From Bacteroidales bacterium (GTDB lineage: Bacteria > Bacteroidota > Bacteroidia > Bacteroidales > F082): a stretch of DNA of 64,000 bases. The stretch covers positions 1 through 64,000 of the forward strand of contig JAEEQP010000021.1 of the NCBI GenBank assembly GCA_016285355.1. The letters are read 5' to 3'. This document shows, in pieces, positions 60,756 through 64,000 of the stretch (its first letter is position 1; every line of letters begins with the position of its first letter). The translations under genes were made by a program, and so were the position numbers. The notes beneath the pieces are model-generated. The model was not told where the DNA came from and made no database searches. It was given only the letters and a program-made list of their open reading frames with translations.

Positions 60756-60823
60756 TTTTTACATTTTGAAATGTAAAAAAGTGGTGAATTTTTGCATTTT
60801 GAAATGTAAATTTGTATTTTTGC
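60756..60823 (+). promoter_or_regulatory. Double palindromic operator and -7 box of ATPase cassette 3
   Basis: Two copies of the palindrome TnCATTTTGAAATGTA lie at 60756-60779 (11-bp perfect arms) and 60791-60810 (one mismatch). The second ends four bases before the -7 box TATTTTTGC (60815-60823). The geometry matches the other ATPase promoters, but the motif sequence differs. Confidence 0.75.
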
Positions 60824-60847
60824 ACGGCCAATCAACAATAAAAGACG

Positions 60848-62053
60848 ATGGAAAACATAGAATTACAGCCCCTTTTTGACAATTATCACCGTAAGATTGC
60901 GAAAATTAGCCTTCGGTTCAAACGTTATCTATATGCTCAAATCAATTGGCAGGCTAGAATTATCGCCATTAAGGGAGCACGTGGTGTAGGTAAGACAACC
61001 ATGCTACTGCAACATATTCTTGAGCATTACCAAGATATTGATCAGACACTTTATGCTTCGCTTGATGACCTTTGGTTTTCCACCCATTCGTTGCTCGAAC
61101 TTGTGGATTGGGCTGACCGTCATGGTATCTCCCGCCTTTACCTCGATGAGGTTCATCGGTACGACAATTGGTCGCAGACGCTGAAAAACATCTATGACAA
61201 TTATCCCGACATGAGCATCGTCTATACCAGTAGCTCCATCTTGATTATGGACAATGCTCAAGTCGACCTATCACGCCGTCAAACAGTTTACACATTACAT
61301 GGGCTTTCTTTTCGTGAGTTTCTCATCTTCGAGGGTGTGCTTGACATAAAACCGATTCTGCTTGAAGACTTGTTGCTGAATCATGTTCGTCATGCCATGA
61401 CAATACTTCAAAACATCAAAGTGGCTCCTTTGTTTGAGGATTATCTGGTCCATGGCTACTATCCTTTCTATCGCGAGTCCGTTGAAGATTTTCCTGGCCG
61501 ATTGCGCCAAACTGTTTCTGTCGTCATCGACACCGATTTGCCGGCCGTAGAAAATGTGTCTTTCGACACTATTCAGAAGACCAAGAAATTGCTTATGATT
61601 ATCAGTGAGCGTGTGCCGTTCGAGCCAAACATGTCGGAACTTTGGAAACAGCTCTCCACCAATAACGACTTGGGATTGCGTATGCTTTATGCGCTTGACA
61701 AGGCTCAAATATTGTCATTGTTGACTAACCAGACAAAAAGCTATAAGTACCTCTGCAAGCCCGACAAAATTTTCTTGAACAACACAAACCTGATGCATGT
61801 TCTATGCCCGACAGTTGACAAAGGCAATGAAAGGGAGACATTCTTTTATAGTCAAATGCGTGTGGTTCATGATGTCAAGTTTCCAAAGCAGGGAGACTTT
61901 CTCATCAATGACAAGTACCTATTTGAAGTTGGTGGCAAGAAAAAGAGTTTTGACCAAATAGCAGATGTGACCAACAGTTTCCTCGCTATTGATGATACAG
62001 AGGTAGGTTACGGTAACCGCATCCCTTTGTGGTTGTTTGGGATGATGTATTGA
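60848..62053 (+). CDS. AAA ATPase of the AAA_14 type (cassette 3)
   Basis: The 401-residue protein has Walker A GARGVGKTT (44-52), Walker B RLYLDEVHRY and SSILIMDNAQVDLSRR. Its C-terminal domain ends in a conserved GNRIPLWLFGMMY. It is a distinct subfamily from cassettes 1 and 2, but the relic at 30306-30362 shares its C-terminus. It stands alone, with its own operator and promoter, between the etf operon terminator and the convergent second hsdR. The role is unknown; defence or element-encoded control are possibilities. Confidence 0.82.
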   Translation: MENIELQPLFDNYHRKIAKISLRFKRYLYAQINWQARIIAIKGARGVGKTTMLLQHILEHYQDIDQTLYASLDDLWFSTHSLLELVDWADRHGISRLYLDEVHRYDNWSQTLKNIYDNYPDMSIVYTSSSILIMDNAQVDLSRRQTVYTLHGLSFREFLIFEGVLDIKPILLEDLLLNHVRHAMTILQNIKVAPLFEDYLVHGYYPFYRESVEDFPGRLRQTVSVVIDTDLPAVENVSFDTIQKTKKLLMIISERVPFEPNMSELWKQLSTNNDLGLRMLYALDKAQILSLLTNQTKSYKYLCKPDKIFLNNTNLMHVLCPTVDKGNERETFFYSQMRVVHDVKFPKQGDFLINDKYLFEVGGKKKSFDQIADVTNSFLAIDDTEVGYGNRIPLWLFGMMY

Positions 62054-62078
62054 GAAGCGCACCAACTCATTGTTGAAT

Positions 62079-64000
62079 TTAGTAATACTCCCTGATATAC
62101 ATATAAGCCTTATTAAACAACGCTTCTTCCTTATGCAACTTGTACTTTAACAAGGTCTTGCGCAATGCTTTCTGTACCTCGCGTTCGCCTGCGTTGGTGG
62201 TCTGCCAGCCGGGGAAACGCACCACTTTCACGATGCTGTCGATGTCGGCGACGATGCGGCCCACCACAGCGGGCGTGTCCTCGGTGCGCAGCTCCAAGAA
62301 TAGCTCGGTTAAGGCTTCCTTGCCGGTTTTGCGTACTTCCACCTCGGCTTCCTGCTTTTCAGCTTGCAAGGTTTCTCGGGCAATCTGGCAGAGCTCCTTG
62401 ATGAACTCGATGCTCGAAATCAAGCCCTGTTCGGCTTTGTCGCGCAGAGCTTCCAGACGCTTGCTCAACTCGATGAATTTGGGCTTGTCGGCGTGTTTCT
62501 TGAACCGCTTGATGAGTTCCCGCTCCATTTTCTTGGCGGCTTTCATATCCTTGTTGCCCATCAACGCCGAAACCATGGTTTCATCCAAAATCACCTCTTC
62601 CATGTCGGTGTGGATGCCCGATACGTGAATGTTCTCGTACATGATTTTCTTGGTCTGTGCGCCCAAAGAAAGCCAAATCAATTTGCCCAAAGCATCGGGT
62701 CCGGAGGGCTTAACGGATTGATATACATTGGAAAGCCATTTGTAATCCACGCGATAGGGTTCCAAAGCGGGGTCAGGGGAAAGCGATTCCCAGATGTTGG
62801 ACAGACGACGATAGTCGGCGGCGAAGGCATCGCGCTTTTCGTTGGTGTTGATGGCTTCCTGCGCGGCTTGTAAACCGTCGAAGCCGTCCACAGTGCGGTC
62901 CACGCCTTCGAAATGCGACAATGTGTCGGCAATGGCTTGCGGAAGTTCGTTAATCAAATCGTTGAGGTTGGTGATGACCTTCTTCATCACGTCCTCATCG
63001 AATTCCAAAGCCTTGGCGGCATCATCAAACACACCAAAATAATCCACAATGCGCCCGAAAGTCTTGTTCGGGAACTTACGATTGGTGCGGCAAATGGCTT
63101 GCAACAACGTGTGGTCTTTCAACGATTTGTCCAAATACATGGTCTGCAAGATGGGCGAGTCGAAGCCCGTAAGCAGTTTGGCGGTGACAATCAGGAATTT
63201 CAGTTCCGAATCGGGCTTGTTGAATTTCTCAATCACCTTTTCCTGTTCGTCTTTGGTGAGGCTGTAGAGCCGTTTCAGCTCATCCTCGCCTTTGCCCGAG
63301 GTGGAGATGACCACCGCAGAAGCGGAATCGGGGAAGTAGTTGTTCAGCTCCATCTTGTAGAGATGGCAGGCCTCGCGGTCGGGTGTAACAATCATGGCTT
63401 TGAAGCCTTGTGGCTCCACCTTGTCGCGATAATGTTCGGCGATGTCCTTGCAGACAATCTGTATGCGTTCGGGCGATTTCAGGAACTCCAGCATCTTGGC
63501 TGCCTTGCTGCTGAGAGTGATTTTGGCATCTTCGTCCAGTTCGTTGGAAAGTCGCTCAAACTCCTCGTCCACGGCATCGCGATCGATGTGGATGTCCAAC
63601 AGGCGCGGCTCGAAATGCAGCGGCAGGATGGTGTTGTCGCGCAGGGCGTCCTCGAAAGAGTAGCGGCTCATGTATCCGCCTTTGTCCTCTTGTGCGCCGA
63701 AAGTCCAGAAGGTGTTGTGCTCCGACTTGTTGATGGGCGTTCCCGTAAGACCGAAGAAGAAAGCGTTGGGCAGGGCGGCACGCATACGCTGTCCGAGGTC
63801 GCCTTCTTGGGTGCGGTGTGCTTCATCGACCATCACGATGATGTTGTCGCGGCGGTTGATGTTGGGCTTGGCGTCCTTGAACTTGAAGATGGTGGTGATG
63901 ATGATATAGCGGGCGTCGTTCTCCAAAAACTTGTTCAGCGTGTCGATGTCCTCGGTGGGCATCACGTTGGGCGCCTCCTTGAAGACGTTCTGCGTCTGCG
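62079..64000 (-). CDS. hsdR: Second type I restriction subunit HsdR, C-terminal part (5' end outside window)
   Basis: The frame is open to the window edge. Visible are helicase motifs (VMVDEAHRTQEGD, FFFGLTGTPINKSEHNTFW, LLTGFDSPILQTMYLDKSL, ICRTNRKFPNK) and the C-terminal domain, about 635 residues. The nuclease domain and Walker A are beyond the edge. It differs clearly from the HsdR at 10906 (for example GTPINKSE against ATPKKETL), so the organism has at least two type I systems. Its hsdM/hsdS should lie to the right. Confidence 0.9.
   Translation of the reverse strand, partial: QTQNVFKEAPNVMPTEDIDTLNKFLENDARYIIITTIFKFKDAKPNINRRDNIIVMVDEAHRTQEGDLGQRMRAALPNAFFFGLTGTPINKSEHNTFWTFGAQEDKGGYMSRYSFEDALRDNTILPLHFEPRLLDIHIDRDAVDEEFERLSNELDEDAKITLSSKAAKMLEFLKSPERIQIVCKDIAEHYRDKVEPQGFKAMIVTPDREACHLYKMELNNYFPDSASAVVISTSGKGEDELKRLYSLTKDEQEKVIEKFNKPDSELKFLIVTAKLLTGFDSPILQTMYLDKSLKDHTLLQAICRTNRKFPNKTFGRIVDYFGVFDDAAKALEFDEDVMKKVITNLNDLINELPQAIADTLSHFEGVDRTVDGFDGLQAAQEAINTNEKRDAFAADYRRLSNIWESLSPDPALEPYRVDYKWLSNVYQSVKPSGPDALGKLIWLSLGAQTKKIMYENIHVSGIHTDMEEVILDETMVSALMGNKDMKAAKKMERELIKRFKKHADKPKFIELSKRLEALRDKAEQGLISSIEFIKELCQIARETLQAEKQEAEVEVRKTGKEALTELFLELRTEDTPAVVGRIVADIDSIVKVVRFPGWQTTNAGEREVQKALRKTLLKYKLHKEEALFNKAYMYIREYY

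Overview
The window looks like a chromosome segment from an uncultured member of Bacteroidales (Bacteroidota), probably from an animal gut or rumen. Several independent signs agree. Four exported proteins end in type IX secretion (T9SS) sorting domains. Promoters carry the Bacteroidota -7 box TAnnTTTG, usually as TATTTTTGC or TATCTTTGC, just upstream of starts. There is a gingipain-like C25 peptidase, a hydrogenase-maturation HydE, an EtfBA/acyl-CoA dehydrogenase operon and many short AAA ATPases of the DUF4143 type. Both window ends cut through genes.

Layout: 0-2.7 kb holds the end of a T9SS cargo protein, two SUF accessory genes (SufE and a DUF59 protein), a choline-kinase-like gene and tRNA-Ala(CGC). 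2.9-14.1 kb is a type I restriction-modification island in the order hsdM - DUF1016 nuclease - hsdS - ApeA-type HEPN protein - AAA ATPase - PD-(D/E)xK-like protein - hsdR. 14.2-17.7 kb has a Y-family polymerase with a YolD-like partner, a DUF3267 membrane protein and a DUF5131 protein. 17.7-27.6 kb has DUF389 and TrkH membrane proteins, a LysR regulator, a methionine-sulfoxide reductase, a histidine-rich COG0523 GTPase and envelope glycosyltransferase-like genes.

27.6-32 kb is an accessory stretch: a strongly structured leader or ncRNA, a small repeat protein with a tripartite C-terminus, a lectin-fold lipoprotein, and a site of ATPase cassette turnover. 32-38 kb is sufB-(GT39)-sufC-sufD-sufS. 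38-47 kb has small membrane proteins, hutH, hisS, a beta-CASP metallo-hydrolase and T9SS cargo. An IS982-family element sits at 47.4-48.5 kb. 48.6-54.7 kb holds the C25 peptidase, a flavoprotein lipoprotein and hydE. 55.3-60.7 kb is the etf/acyl-CoA dehydrogenase operon, interrupted upstream by an ATPase cassette that duplicated the etfB promoter and first codons. The right end has a third ATPase and the 3' part of a second hsdR.

Two features deserve most attention. (1) Three AAA ATPase genes (30.6-31.7, 55.5-56.7 and 60.8-62.1 kb) each carry a different iterated or palindromic motif touching the -7 box. One is flanked on both sides by its motif and sits inside a 118-bp duplication of the etfB 5' end, and a 3' relic of another member lies at 30.3 kb. 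This looks like a family of self-contained cassettes that insert at gene starts. (2) The ATPase/nuclease-like pair inside the type I R-M operon has its own promoter and runs directly into hsdR, and I cannot match it to a defence system I know by name. All functional claims rest on reading motifs by eye; no database search was possible.
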